Shown in pieces: positions 35,906 to 44,801 of a DNA stretch of 64,000 nucleotides (its first letter is position 1; each line of letters starts with the position of its first letter). The notes under the pieces were generated by a model. It was not told the origin of the DNA. It saw only the letters and a list, made by a program, of their open reading frames with translations, and did no database searches. Position numbers and translations under genes: made by a program. The DNA comes from Saccharomonospora viridis DSM 43017 (GTDB taxonomy: Bacteria > Actinomycetota > Actinomycetes > Mycobacteriales > Pseudonocardiaceae), in assembly GCF_000023865.1 (NCBI RefSeq), contig NC_013159.1, positions 2,816,001 to 2,880,000 on the forward strand, in the 5' to 3' direction.

Positions 35906-36636
35906 GCATGTTGCACCATGACGGGCTGCGCCGTGCGGCCGTTCCGGCCGCCTTCGACGACGGGGCACGCAGTTACGACCGACTGGTCGGGCTCAACCCG
36001 GGCTATCACGCGCATCTGCGGCTTTCCGCCGAGCGGCTCCGGCTCCCCGGGGACGGTGCGGGCCTACGACTGCTCGACGCCGGTTGTGGGACCGGTGCGT
36101 CCACCGCCGCGCTGCTGGCTGTCGCACCGCGCGCCGAGATCGTCGCCATCGACGCGTCGGCGCGCATGTTGGCCGAGGCGCGGCGTAAGCCGTGGCCGGA
36201 CTCGGTGCGTTTCGTCCACACCAGCGTCGAGGAGCTCGCCGGCGTGTCCGGGCCCTTCGACGGCATCCTCGCCGCGTACCTCGTGCGTAATCTCGCCGAT
36301 CCCGATGCCCAGCTTCGTGCGCTGGCCCGGCTGCTGCGTCCGGGGGCGACGCTGGCCGTGCACGAGTACTCGGTGCGCGATTCGGTAATGGCGACCATGG
36401 TGTGGCACGCCGTGTGTTGGGGCGTGATCATCCCGCTGGGATGGTTGTTCGACGGGGACACCACGCTGTATCGGCACCTGTGGCGCAGTGTCACGACGTT
36501 CGACGGCGTGACCCGGTTCCGGCGCAGGCTCGCCGACGCCGGGTTCACCGCGATCCACAGCGAGACGATGACCGGCTGGCAGCGGGGTGTGGTGCACACC
36601 TTCCTGGCGAGCGTGCGTGGGAGCGGGTGTGACTGA
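35902..36636 (+). CDS. crtT: Methyltransferase of the carotenoid cluster (CrtT-like)
   Basis: 244-residue class I SAM-dependent methyltransferase. GLRLLDAGCGTGASTAALLAVAPRAEIVAIDAS is the SAM site; FDGILAAYLVRNLADPDAQLRALARLLRPG follows. GTG 35902 overlaps the crtYd stop, with GGAGG upstream; ATG 35908 is possible. In Streptomyces the isorenieratene locus crtTUY contains a methyltransferase at the same place, so CrtT is the best name. Its exact substrate is not established from sequence. Confidence 0.78.
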   Translation: MSMLHHDGLRRAAVPAAFDDGARSYDRLVGLNPGYHAHLRLSAERLRLPGDGAGLRLLDAGCGTGASTAALLAVAPRAEIVAIDASARMLAEARRKPWPDSVRFVHTSVEELAGVSGPFDGILAAYLVRNLADPDAQLRALARLLRPGATLAVHEYSVRDSVMATMVWHAVCWGVIIPLGWLFDGDTTLYRHLWRSVTTFDGVTRFRRRLADAGFTAIHSETMTGWQRGVVHTFLASVRGSGCD

Positions 36637-38161
36637 CCGCAGGATCGTCCGACACCTGGCACCCACGGGTGTCGGCCACGCGAGCGCGCTCACCAGAAGG
36701 CCACGCGCCGTCGTGGTCGGTGGGGGTATCGCCGGACTGGCCGCCGCCACCGGACTCGCCGAGCGCGGTGTGGCGGTGGAGGTCTTGGAGCGCGAACCCT
36801 GGCTCGGCGGCCGGGTCGCCAGCTGGGAGGAATCCCTCCCCTGCGGCACCCCGGTGAGTATGAGCAGGGGATTCCACGCTTTCTTCCGACAGTACTACAA
36901 CCTGCGCGCCCTGCTGCGGCGCACCGATCCCGGACTCGACCGACTGGCCGAGATCGCCGACTATCCGCTCCAGGACGCGCACGGACGCACCGACACGTTC
37001 CGGGGGCTTCCGCGCACACCACCGTGGAACGCGCTGGCTTTCGCCCTGCGCAGCCCGACCTTCCGCCCCCGGGACCTGATCCGGTTGAACGTCCGCGCGG
37101 CGGCCCCGCTGGCGGCGGTGTCGGTACCGGACACATACGAGCGGCTCGACCACGTCGACGCGGAGACGTTCCTGCACCGCATCAACTTCCCACCCGCCGC
37201 CCGTCATCTCGCGTTCGACGTGTTCTCGCGCAGCTTCTTCGCCCCACCCAGCCGGTTGTCGGCCGCCGAACTCGCGACGATGTTCCACCTGTACTTCCTC
37301 GGCTCGGCGGAAGGACTGATCTTCGACGCACCCACGGACGACTTCCAGACCAGCCTGTGGGGGCCGCTCGCCGACTACCTGACCGGGCTCGGTGCGACAC
37401 TGCGTACGGGGGACCCGGTGCACGGACTGGAAAGGACTCCGCAGGGCTACGTCGTGCACCACGATGCGGGCAGCATCGAGGCGGACGCGGTGGTGCTGGC
37501 CACCGACGTCGACGGACTGCGCGGCATCGTGCACGCCTCACGTGGTCTCGACGACCCCCGATGGCGCGCCGAGGTGGACTCGTTGCGGGCGGCGCCGCCC
37601 TTTCTGGTGTGGCGGTGCTGGCTCGATCGACCGGTCGCCGCACACCGGCCCGCGTTCCTGGCCACCGGTGGGCTCGACCCGTTGGACAACATCAGCGTTC
37701 TGGAACGTTACGAATCACAGTCGGCACGGTGGGCCCGGGAACACGGCGGCTCGGTGGTGGAACTGCACGCCTACGCGGCGTCCGAGGACGACGATGTGGA
37801 CGCCTTGTGCGCCCGGCTGTTGCGCAGACTGCACGAAACCTATCCCGAGACGGCGGAGGCGGACCTACTCGGCGACTCGGTGCAGTGGCGAGCGGACTGT
37901 CCGCTGTTCGGTGTCGACTCCTTCGCCTCCCGTCCACGCGTGCGCACCCCGTTCCCCGGCCTGGTGCTCGCCGGGGACGGCATCCGGATCGACCTCCCGG
38001 TCGCCCTGATGGAAAGGGCGGCGAGCACGGGTCTGCACGCGGCCAATTGCCTCCTCGCCCAGTGGGGTCTCGCCGGACACGAACTGCGCTCCGTGCCCAC
38101 CGAGGGCAGGTCCGCGGTGCTGCGTGGTCTGGCCGGTATCGGAAAAGGTGGTGTCCCATGA
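36629..38161 (+). CDS. crtU: Carotene desaturase/methyl-shift enzyme, isorenieratene synthase type
   Basis: 510-residue FAD-dependent CrtU: converts beta-rings of beta-carotene to aromatic phi-rings by desaturation and methyl migration. AVVVGGGIAGLAAATGLAERG and EVLEREPWLGGRVASW form the FAD site; SRGFHAFFRQYYNLRALLRRTDP is the characteristic CrtU block; GLVLAGDGIRIDLPVALMERAASTGLHAAN closes the fold. The GTG at 36629 overlaps the end of the methyltransferase gene. Together with the upstream genes this predicts an aromatic (isorenieratene-like) pigment. Confidence 0.88.
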   Translation: MTDRRIVRHLAPTGVGHASALTRRPRAVVVGGGIAGLAAATGLAERGVAVEVLEREPWLGGRVASWEESLPCGTPVSMSRGFHAFFRQYYNLRALLRRTDPGLDRLAEIADYPLQDAHGRTDTFRGLPRTPPWNALAFALRSPTFRPRDLIRLNVRAAAPLAAVSVPDTYERLDHVDAETFLHRINFPPAARHLAFDVFSRSFFAPPSRLSAAELATMFHLYFLGSAEGLIFDAPTDDFQTSLWGPLADYLTGLGATLRTGDPVHGLERTPQGYVVHHDAGSIEADAVVLATDVDGLRGIVHASRGLDDPRWRAEVDSLRAAPPFLVWRCWLDRPVAAHRPAFLATGGLDPLDNISVLERYESQSARWAREHGGSVVELHAYAASEDDDVDALCARLLRRLHETYPETAEADLLGDSVQWRADCPLFGVDSFASRPRVRTPFPGLVLAGDGIRIDLPVALMERAASTGLHAANCLLAQWGLAGHELRSVPTEGRSAVLRGLAGIGKGGVP

Positions 38162-39165
38162 CTGCACGCTCCACGGCCGAACGCCGGTGGTGGCCGGCGA
38201 ACTGGCCGCTGCAACCCGTCCCCCGTACTCGCTGGTCCGCTCAGGAGCCCAGCTACCGCGCCGCCAAGCCCGCGGTGATCGAAGGCGCGTTGAAACGGGC
38301 CCAGGCTCGGCCGTCGGGCAACTGGTACGTATTGGGCGCGAGCAGGCAGATCCGGGCCGACCGGCCGTTCGGCGTCACCGTCGCCGGGGTGGAGTTGGTG
38401 GCCTGGCGCGACGATGCCGGGACGCTTCGGGTCGGCCCCGGCGCGTGCCCGCACCTCGGCGCTCCCTTGGCCCAAGCCACAGTGGATTGTGGGGAGTTGG
38501 TCTGTCGCTGGCACGGTCTGCGCATCGGCTCGGCCACTTCCGGCTGGCGCGCGCTGCCCAGCCACGACGACGGGGTACTCGCCTGGGTCCGACTCGACCA
38601 CGTCGGTGGTGAGGAGCCGACGGCCGAGCCCGTCGTGCCGCATCGCCCTTCGGGTGCCGCGCTGGACGCGGTGACCACCATGACCGGGGTCTGCGAACCC
38701 CTCGACATCGTCGCGAACCGACTCGATCCCTGGCACGGCGCGTGGTTCCACCCGTACTCGTTCACCAGGCTCGAGGTGATCTCCGCTCCTCCGGAGGGGG
38801 AGGTGCCCGACGCCGACGACCGGTTCCTCGTCTCCGTCACCTTCCGCGTCGGCGCCGGACTCGGCGTGCCCGTGCTGGCCGAGTTCACCTGCCCCGAACC
38901 CCGTACGGTCGTGATGCGGATCGTCGAAGGGGAAGGCGCGGGCAGTGTCGTGGAAACCCATGCGACCCCTCTCGAGCGAACCCCCGACGGACGTCCTCGC
39001 ACCGCCGTGATCGAGGCCGTCGTCGCCGATTCCGACCGCCGTGGATTCGCCTTCGCCCGCAAGGGCGCACCCGTGTTACGGCCGCTGATCCGCCGCGCCG
39101 CGGCCAGGCTGTGGCGTGACGACCTCGCCTACGCCGAACGCCGCTATGCGTTGCGCACCCGTTGA
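38158..39165 (+). CDS. Rieske [2Fe-2S] protein of the carotenoid cluster (DUF5914-like)
   Basis: 335-residue protein with an N-terminal Rieske domain: GACPHLGAPLAQ (Cys97, His99) and ELVCRWHGLRIG (Cys116, His119). The C-terminal 200 residues (GVCEPLDIVANRLDPWHGAWFHPYSFTRLEV) resemble DUF5914, a partner domain I know from actinobacterial isorenieratene loci. It could oxygenate or hydroxylate the carotenoid end group, or pass electrons to CrtU; unproven. The ATG overlaps the crtU stop (ATGA). It is the last gene of the operon. Confidence 0.8.
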   Translation: MTARSTAERRWWPANWPLQPVPRTRWSAQEPSYRAAKPAVIEGALKRAQARPSGNWYVLGASRQIRADRPFGVTVAGVELVAWRDDAGTLRVGPGACPHLGAPLAQATVDCGELVCRWHGLRIGSATSGWRALPSHDDGVLAWVRLDHVGGEEPTAEPVVPHRPSGAALDAVTTMTGVCEPLDIVANRLDPWHGAWFHPYSFTRLEVISAPPEGEVPDADDRFLVSVTFRVGAGLGVPVLAEFTCPEPRTVVMRIVEGEGAGSVVETHATPLERTPDGRPRTAVIEAVVADSDRRGFAFARKGAPVLRPLIRRAAARLWRDDLAYAERRYALRTR

Positions 39166-39355
39166 AAGTCACCCGCTGAAAATCACTGGAAAGCCACCCC
39201 GACGAGCTCATCGAAGCGGTTCTCGACATAAATACGGTGGGTGACACAAGCCCGGTGCGCTAGGGTTCGAGCATGCCCGATTCCCGGATCTACTAGCTCG
39301 GCACCTCCCTTTCGCAGGAGAAGTGTGCCCTGAGCCAGATCCGGGAGATCTTTCT

Positions 39356-40975
39356 TTGATTACCGTCAGTAACATCACTGTGCGCGCTGGTGCGCGCCTG
39401 CTCCTCGACGACGTCAGCTTCCACGTCTCCGCGGGCGACAAGATCGGCCTGGTCGGTCGCAACGGTGCCGGAAAGAGCACGCTCGCGAAACTCCTCGCCG
39501 GCCGGACACTGCCCACCGAAGGGCGGATCAACCGCACCGGATCGGTGGGGTATCTACCGCAGTCGCCACGGGACGGAGTGCGGTCGAACGCCCCGGGCCG
39601 ACACGTGGTGACCGTCGCGGATCGGATCCTGTCCGCCCGGGGGATGGACGAAGCGGTGCGCCAGCTGCGAGCCGCGGAAGCGGCCATGGCACGGTCCCAC
39701 GGCCGCGAACTGCAGCAGGCGATGCGCGCCTACGCCGCGGCCGAGGACCGGTTCCTCGCGCACGGCGGGTACGCGGTCGAAGCCGCCGCCGCCCGGGTCG
39801 CCGCGAACCTGGGGCTTTCCGAGTCCACGCTCTCCCGACCGCTGCACACCCTGTCCGGCGGACAGCTTCGGCGGGTCGAGTTGGCGCGACTGCTGTTCGC
39901 CGAGCACGACACGTTGCTGTTGGACGAACCGACCAACCACCTCGACACCGATTCGATCCGCTGGTTGCGTCGGTTCCTGGGCGACTACCGCGGCGGGGTG
40001 GTGCTGATCAGCCACGACGTCGAACTGTTGGAGGACACCGTCAACCGGGTGTTCCACCTCGACGCCAACCGCGCCGCGCTCGACGTCTACAACGTCGGCT
40101 GGAAGGCCTACCTCGAGCAGGTCGAGGCCGATGCACGGCGACGTCGCCGGGAACGGGTCAACGCGCAGCGCAAGGCGGACAAACTCCGCGCGCAGGCCCA
40201 GCGGATGCAGGGGCATGTGAAGACCGCGGTGGCGGCCAAGAACATGGTGCGCCGCGCGGAGCGACTGCTCGCCGAGACCGAACCCGAGCGTCGTTCGGAC
40301 AAGGTGGCCCGACTTCGACTGCCGGATCCGCCGCCCTGCGGCAAGACACCGCTGGTCGCCGAAGGACTGTCCATGAGGTACGGATCGGTCGAGGTGTTCA
40401 GCGACGTCGACGTCACGGTGGACCGGGGCGCGCGCATCGCGATCCTCGGTCTCAACGGCGCGGGGAAGACGACCCTGCTCCGCATCCTGGCCGGACACGA
40501 GAAACGCAACACCGGCCACGTCATCCGGGGGCTGGGCGCTCGGGTGGGGTACTACGCGCAGGAACACGAGACGTTGGACGACGGCCGCACGGTGCTGGAG
40601 AACCTGACCGACGCCGCGCCCCAGCTCACCCCCGGTGAGGCAAGGCTGGTCCTCGGCTCGTTCCTGTTCTCCGGCGACGACGTGGACAAACCGGCGCGGG
40701 TCCTCAGCGGTGGGGAGAAGACCCGGCTGGCGTTGGCGACGCTGGTGTGTTCGGACGCCAACGTGCTGTTGCTCGACGAGCCGACCAACAACCTCGATCC
40801 GGCCTCCCGCACCGAGATCCTGCACGCCATCGACACCTATCAAGGCGCGATCGTGTTGGTCACCCACGACGAGGGCGCGATCGACGCGCTCCGCCCGGAC
40901 CGAGTCCTGCTCCTGCCGGACGGCGTCGAGGATCTGTGGAACGACGAGTACCGAGACCTGGTCTCGCTCGCCTGA
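39356..40975 (+). CDS. ABC-F family ATPase
   Basis: 539-residue soluble protein with two ABC ATPase domains and no TM segment. Domain 1: GRNGAGKST, LSGGQLRRVELARLL, LLLDEPTNHLD. Domain 2: GLNGAGKTT, LSGGEKTRLALATLV, LLLDEPTNNLD. A basic helical linker (about residues 235-300, RRRRRERVNAQRKADKLRAQ) joins them. Such proteins act at the ribosome in translation control or antibiotic protection. TTG 39356 with GGGAGA upstream is preferred; GTG 39323 would add 11 residues. Stands alone. Confidence 0.87.
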   Translation: MITVSNITVRAGARLLLDDVSFHVSAGDKIGLVGRNGAGKSTLAKLLAGRTLPTEGRINRTGSVGYLPQSPRDGVRSNAPGRHVVTVADRILSARGMDEAVRQLRAAEAAMARSHGRELQQAMRAYAAAEDRFLAHGGYAVEAAAARVAANLGLSESTLSRPLHTLSGGQLRRVELARLLFAEHDTLLLDEPTNHLDTDSIRWLRRFLGDYRGGVVLISHDVELLEDTVNRVFHLDANRAALDVYNVGWKAYLEQVEADARRRRRERVNAQRKADKLRAQAQRMQGHVKTAVAAKNMVRRAERLLAETEPERRSDKVARLRLPDPPPCGKTPLVAEGLSMRYGSVEVFSDVDVTVDRGARIAILGLNGAGKTTLLRILAGHEKRNTGHVIRGLGARVGYYAQEHETLDDGRTVLENLTDAAPQLTPGEARLVLGSFLFSGDDVDKPARVLSGGEKTRLALATLVCSDANVLLLDEPTNNLDPASRTEILHAIDTYQGAIVLVTHDEGAIDALRPDRVLLLPDGVEDLWNDEYRDLVSLA

Positions 40976-40988
40976 ACCGGGTGTCCGT

Positions 40989-41016
40989 GGCGGGTGAGGG
41001 GCTCGCCTCACCCGCC
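40989..41016. terminator. Bidirectional terminator
   Basis: 11-bp stem GGCGGGTGAGG / CCTCACCCGCC with loop GGCTCG, between the convergent ABC-F and paaE genes. Confidence 0.75.
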
Positions 41017-41106
41017 CGGCGCTCCGAACCGTGCGGACGTCGCCGTGGCCGTGGTGTCGCCGGTCGGCGCACGGGGACCACGACGACCCGGACGTCGCCG
41101 TCCGAC

Positions 41107-42189
41107 TCAGACGTCGTAGTCGACGACCACCGACTCCGACACCGGAAGCGACTGGCACGTGAGCACGAAACCTTCGTCCACTTCGGATTCCTCCAGGGCG
41201 AAGTTGCGTCGCATGTGCACCTTCCCCTCGGTCACCTTGGCACGGCAGGTGCCGCAGACACCGCCTTTGCAGGCGAACGGCAGATCCGGTCGGGTGCGTT
41301 GTGCGGCGTCGAGCACCGGGACGTCCCTCGGCAACGCCACGGTCGTCGAACGGCCGTCCAGCACGATCGTCACGTCACTGGTGTCCCCGTCCACCGGCGC
41401 GTCCTCGTGCCGCACGGGGGTCGGGGGCACGTCGTCGACGAAGAACAGCTCCTGATGGATCCTCTCGGCCGGCACCCCGTCCTTGCGAAGCTGTTCTCGG
41501 ACCGTGGTGACCATGTCGAACGGACCGCACAGCCACCAGTGATCCACCTGCGCGACGTCGCCCAGCACCGGTCGCAGCGCCGCCAACTTGTCCGCGTCCA
41601 ACCTGCCGGTGAACAGGTCCGCCTCGCGCGGTTCCCGCGACAGCACATGCACCAGTTCCAGCCGATCCAGGTAGCGGTCCTTCAGATCGGCCAGTTCGTC
41701 GGCGAACATCACGGTGTCGGTGCGCCGATTGCCGTACAGCAGGGTGACCGTGGTGGCGGGATGACGCAGCACCGTGGCCGCGATCGACAGCATCGGCGTG
41801 ATCCCGGAACCCGCTGCGATCAACACATGGTGCCCCGGGACATCCGGATCCGGGCTGAAGTTGCCCGTGGGTGTGCCCACCTCGATCGCGTCACCCGGCC
41901 GGACCTGCCGCACCAGCCAGGTGGAGAACAACCCGCCCGGCACCTCGCGGACACCGATGCGCGGCGATGCCCCCTCAGGTGCGCAGATCGAGTACGACCG
42001 TCGCTCGTCCCGGCCGTCGACCAGCCGCCGCACGGTCAACGACTGTCCTGCCCGGAAGGCGTACGCCGACGCCACATCGGCCGGGACGTCGAACGTGATG
42101 GCCACCGCGTCAGCACACAGCCTGGTGACGTCCGCGACGGTGAGGGTGTGGAACTCCCCGCGCAGCCGGGGCCTCGTGATCGCGGTCAA
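41107..42189 (-). CDS. paaE: Phenylacetyl-CoA epoxidase reductase subunit
   Basis: 360-residue electron-transfer subunit: FAD/NADPH reductase domain (RSYSICAPEG, GSGITPMLSIAATVL, WLCGPFDMV) plus C-terminal plant-type ferredoxin domain (CKGGVCGTCRAKV ... LTCQS with four Cys ligands). Transfers electrons from NADPH to the PaaA di-iron centre. A TTG start at 42189 is favoured: AAGGAG, which overlaps the paaD 3' end, is 8 bases upstream, and the usual PaaE N-terminus (FHTLTVADVTRLCADAVAITFDVP) follows. Last gene of paaZABCDE. Confidence 0.92.
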   Translation of the reverse strand: MTAITRPRLRGEFHTLTVADVTRLCADAVAITFDVPADVASAYAFRAGQSLTVRRLVDGRDERRSYSICAPEGASPRIGVREVPGGLFSTWLVRQVRPGDAIEVGTPTGNFSPDPDVPGHHVLIAAGSGITPMLSIAATVLRHPATTVTLLYGNRRTDTVMFADELADLKDRYLDRLELVHVLSREPREADLFTGRLDADKLAALRPVLGDVAQVDHWWLCGPFDMVTTVREQLRKDGVPAERIHQELFFVDDVPPTPVRHEDAPVDGDTSDVTIVLDGRSTTVALPRDVPVLDAAQRTRPDLPFACKGGVCGTCRAKVTEGKVHMRRNFALEESEVDEGFVLTCQSLPVSESVVVDYDV

Positions 42190-42191
42190 CT

Positions 42192-42695
42192 CTAGATCTC
42201 CTTGACGTGTTCGAAGGGTTCCCGGCACGCGTGGCACCGACGTAGTGCCTTGCACGCGGTGGCGCTGAACCGCGACACCTCCTCGGTGTCCGTCGAACCG
42301 CATCGCGGACACCGCACGCGGGACGGGGGTGGGACCAACGTGAGCGGCACCGGGCCCGAACCGTGGCGCCGTGCCCGGCCGGGCGGGGCGATCCCGGCCT
42401 CGGCGAGTTTGCGACGCCCCTCTGCTGTGATCCAGTCACTGGACCACGCGGGGCGCAGCACCGTGCGCACCTCGACCCGGGGGTACCCGGCCCGCTGGAG
42501 GGCGTGGACGAGATCGTCGCGCATGGTGTCGAGCGCGGGACATCCGGTGTAGGTGGGGGTGATCGACACGATGATCGTGCCGTCCTCCTCCCACACCTCA
42601 CGCAGCACACCCAGATCGGCCAACGTGAGCATCGGCAGTTCCGGGTCGGCCACCGTCTCCGCCACCCGGCGGGCGGTCTGTACGGCGGTCACCAT
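42192..42695 (-). CDS. paaD: PaaD, MIP18/DUF59 family assembly protein of the epoxidase
   Basis: 167-residue PaaD (PaaJ in older naming). DPELPMLTLADLGVLREV and ITPTYTGCPALDTM are the DUF59/MIP18 blocks; the C-terminus has a zinc-like pair CPRCGS ... CHACREPF. In the multisubunit epoxidase it is thought to help Fe-S or metal maturation. ATG 42695 overlaps the paaC end. Confidence 0.93.
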   Translation of the reverse strand: MVTAVQTARRVAETVADPELPMLTLADLGVLREVWEEDGTIIVSITPTYTGCPALDTMRDDLVHALQRAGYPRVEVRTVLRPAWSSDWITAEGRRKLAEAGIAPPGRARRHGSGPVPLTLVPPPSRVRCPRCGSTDTEEVSRFSATACKALRRCHACREPFEHVKEI

Positions 42696-43579
42696 GTCGC
42701 GTCCGGATGGGCTCGGGCGACACTCTGCAACTCGGCCAGCAGGTAGCCCAGGGCCTCGGTGTGCACGCCGTGTCGGCCGCTTCGACCGGACACCCCGGCT
42801 CGGGCCGGGGTGTCGGGGACCCGGAGCGTGGCCGCCGAGCACACCCGCGCCAGGACGTCGTCGAACTCCGCGCGCACCTCGGCGGGGTCGACACCGATTC
42901 CGGCCTCGGCCACCCGCCGTTCGACCTCGTGCGCGGTGAACAGTTCCTCGACGTACGGCCAGACGCTCTCCAGCCCGGCCTGCATCCGCTCGTGGGAGAA
43001 CTCCGTGCCGTCACCGAGACGCACCGCCCATTGGGCGGCGTGGTCACGGTGGTAGGTGAGCTCCTTGACCCCCTTGTCCGCGACGGCGCCGAGCACCGGG
43101 TCACGCGAGTCGCGCAACCGCTGGAACAGCGCGAGCCGCCAGGTGGCAAACACCAGCAACACGGCGATCAGCTGGCCGAAGTCACCGCGGGGCAGTTCGG
43201 CCAGCCGCACGTTGCGGAACCCGTGCTCGGGACGGAAGAACGCGAGCTCGTCCTCCCCCCGACCGGTGCCGTCGGCCTTGCCCGCCCGGGTGAGCAGCAG
43301 CCGGGCCTGACCGAGCAGGTCCAGCGCGATGTTGGCCAGCGCGACCTCCTCCTCCAACTCGGGGGCGTTCGTGCACCACTGCTGCAACCGGTGCGAGAAG
43401 ATCAACGCGTCGTCACCGAGCATGAGGCAGTACGCTGCCAGGTCCTCACCGTCCACTCCGGAAGGCACAGAGGTGTCCACTCCGGACAATGGATCGACGA
43501 ACCCGGTTCCGAAGGCCCACCGGGAGTCGTCGTTTCCCACGCTGTCCGCCAGTGCCTGGTAGGCGTTGTCGAAAGCCAC
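42689..43579 (-). CDS. paaC: Phenylacetyl-CoA epoxidase structural subunit PaaC
   Basis: 296-residue ferritin-like subunit that pairs with PaaA but lacks a working di-iron site. GDDALIFSHRLQQWCTNAPELEEEVALANIALDLLGQAR and KGVKELTYHRDHAAQWAVRLGDGTEFS are typical PaaC helices. GTG 43579 with GAGGGGG upstream is preferred. Sits between paaB and paaD. Confidence 0.93.
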   Translation of the reverse strand: MAFDNAYQALADSVGNDDSRWAFGTGFVDPLSGVDTSVPSGVDGEDLAAYCLMLGDDALIFSHRLQQWCTNAPELEEEVALANIALDLLGQARLLLTRAGKADGTGRGEDELAFFRPEHGFRNVRLAELPRGDFGQLIAVLLVFATWRLALFQRLRDSRDPVLGAVADKGVKELTYHRDHAAQWAVRLGDGTEFSHERMQAGLESVWPYVEELFTAHEVERRVAEAGIGVDPAEVRAEFDDVLARVCSAATLRVPDTPARAGVSGRSGRHGVHTEALGYLLAELQSVARAHPDATW

Positions 43580-43590
43580 GGCGCACCCCC

Positions 43591-43875
43591 TCACATGTGT
43601 GGGACGTCGTCGGGGATGTCGTAGAACGTCGGATGCCGGTACACCTTGTCGGCACTCGGCTCGAAGAAGGGGTCCTTCTCCTCGGGGCTGGAAGCGGTGA
43701 TGTCGGCCGCCTTGACCACCCAGATGCTGACCCCTTCGTTACGTCGGGTGTAGAGATCGCGCGCGTGGTGCAGGGCCATCCGGTCGTCGGGGGCACGCAG
43801 CGACCCGACGTGCACGTGGTTGAGGCCCCGCTTCCCGCGCACGAACACCTCGTACAGCGGCCATCGCTCGCTCAT
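43591..43875 (-). CDS. paaB: Phenylacetyl-CoA epoxidase subunit PaaB
   Basis: 94-residue Paa[42 protein letters not shown] and [13 protein letters not shown] match the family over its whole length. It bridges PaaAC heterodimers in the complex. Start overlaps the paaA stop. Confidence 0.95.
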   Translation of the reverse strand: MSERWPLYEVFVRGKRGLNHVHVGSLRAPDDRMALHHARDLYTRRNEGVSIWVVKAADITASSPEEKDPFFEPSADKVYRHPTFYDIPDDVPHM

Positions 43876-44801
43876 GCCGCCCTCCTGCCCGCCTGCTTCG
43901 CCGCGTACGCCGCGGCCGCCTCCCGGACCCACGCACCGTTCTCGTGGGCCGCGCGTCGCCGCGCGAGCCGCTGCGCGTTACACGGCCCCTGTCCCGCGAG
44001 AACGCGTTTGAACTCGGCCCAGTCGATCTCACCGAAGTCGTAGTGCCCCCGTTCGGGGTTCCACTTCAACTGCGGGTCGGGCAGGGTCACGCCCAGCGCC
44101 TCGGCCTGCGGCACCGTCATGTCGACGAACCTCTGTCGGAGTTCGTCGTTGGTGTGGCGTTTGATCTTCCACGCCATCGACTGCGCGGTGTGCGGCGACT
44201 CGGCGTCGGGTGGGCCGAACATCATCAGCGACGGCCACCACCAGCGATCGGTGGCGTCCTGCACCATGCGTCGTTGTTCCTCGGTGCCCCGCATCATCGT
44301 CATCAGCAGTTCGTAGCCCTGCCGCTGGTGGAACGACTCCTCCTTGCAGATGCGGATCATCGCCCGCGCGTACGGGCCGTAGCTGCTGCGGCACAGCGGC
44401 ACCTGGTTGCAGATGGCCGCGCCGTCCACCAACCAGCCGATGACTCCCACATCGGCGAAGGTCAACGTCGGATAGTTGAAGATCGACGAGTACTTCTGTT
44501 TGCCGGAGATCAGTTTCTCCGTCAGTTCCGACCGGTCCACGCCGAGGGTCTCGGCCGCCGAGTACAGGTACAGCCCGTGTCCCGCCTCGTCCTGCACCTT
44601 GGCGAGCAGGATCGCCTTACGCCGCAACGACGGCGCCCGGGTGATCCAGTTGCCCTCCGGCTGCATGCCGATGATCTCCGAGTGCGCGTGTTGCGCGATC
44701 ATGCGGATCAGCGTGGCGCGATAGGCGTCGGGCATCCAGTCCCTCGGCTCGATGCGCTGATCCTTGGCCAGGGTGCGTTCGAACTGCGCTTCGAGTGTCA
44801 T
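43872..44801 (-). CDS. paaA: Phenylacetyl-CoA epoxidase catalytic subunit PaaA
   Basis: 309-residue di-iron oxygenase subunit that epoxidises phenylacetyl-CoA to ring-1,2-epoxyphenylacetyl-CoA with O2. Metal-ligand motifs AHSEIIG (Glu42), [16 protein letters not shown] (Glu72, His75) and [16 protein letters not shown] (Glu154/155, His158) are intact. Overlaps both paaZ upstream and paaB downstream. Confidence 0.95.
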   Translation of the reverse strand: MTLEAQFERTLAKDQRIEPRDWMPDAYRATLIRMIAQHAHSEIIGMQPEGNWITRAPSLRRKAILLAKVQDEAGHGLYLYSAAETLGVDRSELTEKLISGKQKYSSIFNYPTLTFADVGVIGWLVDGAAICNQVPLCRSSYGPYARAMIRICKEESFHQRQGYELLMTMMRGTEEQRRMVQDATDRWWWPSLMMFGPPDAESPHTAQSMAWKIKRHTNDELRQRFVDMTVPQAEALGVTLPDPQLKWNPERGHYDFGEIDWAEFKRVLAGQGPCNAQRLARRRAAHENGAWVREAAAAYAAKQAGRRAA

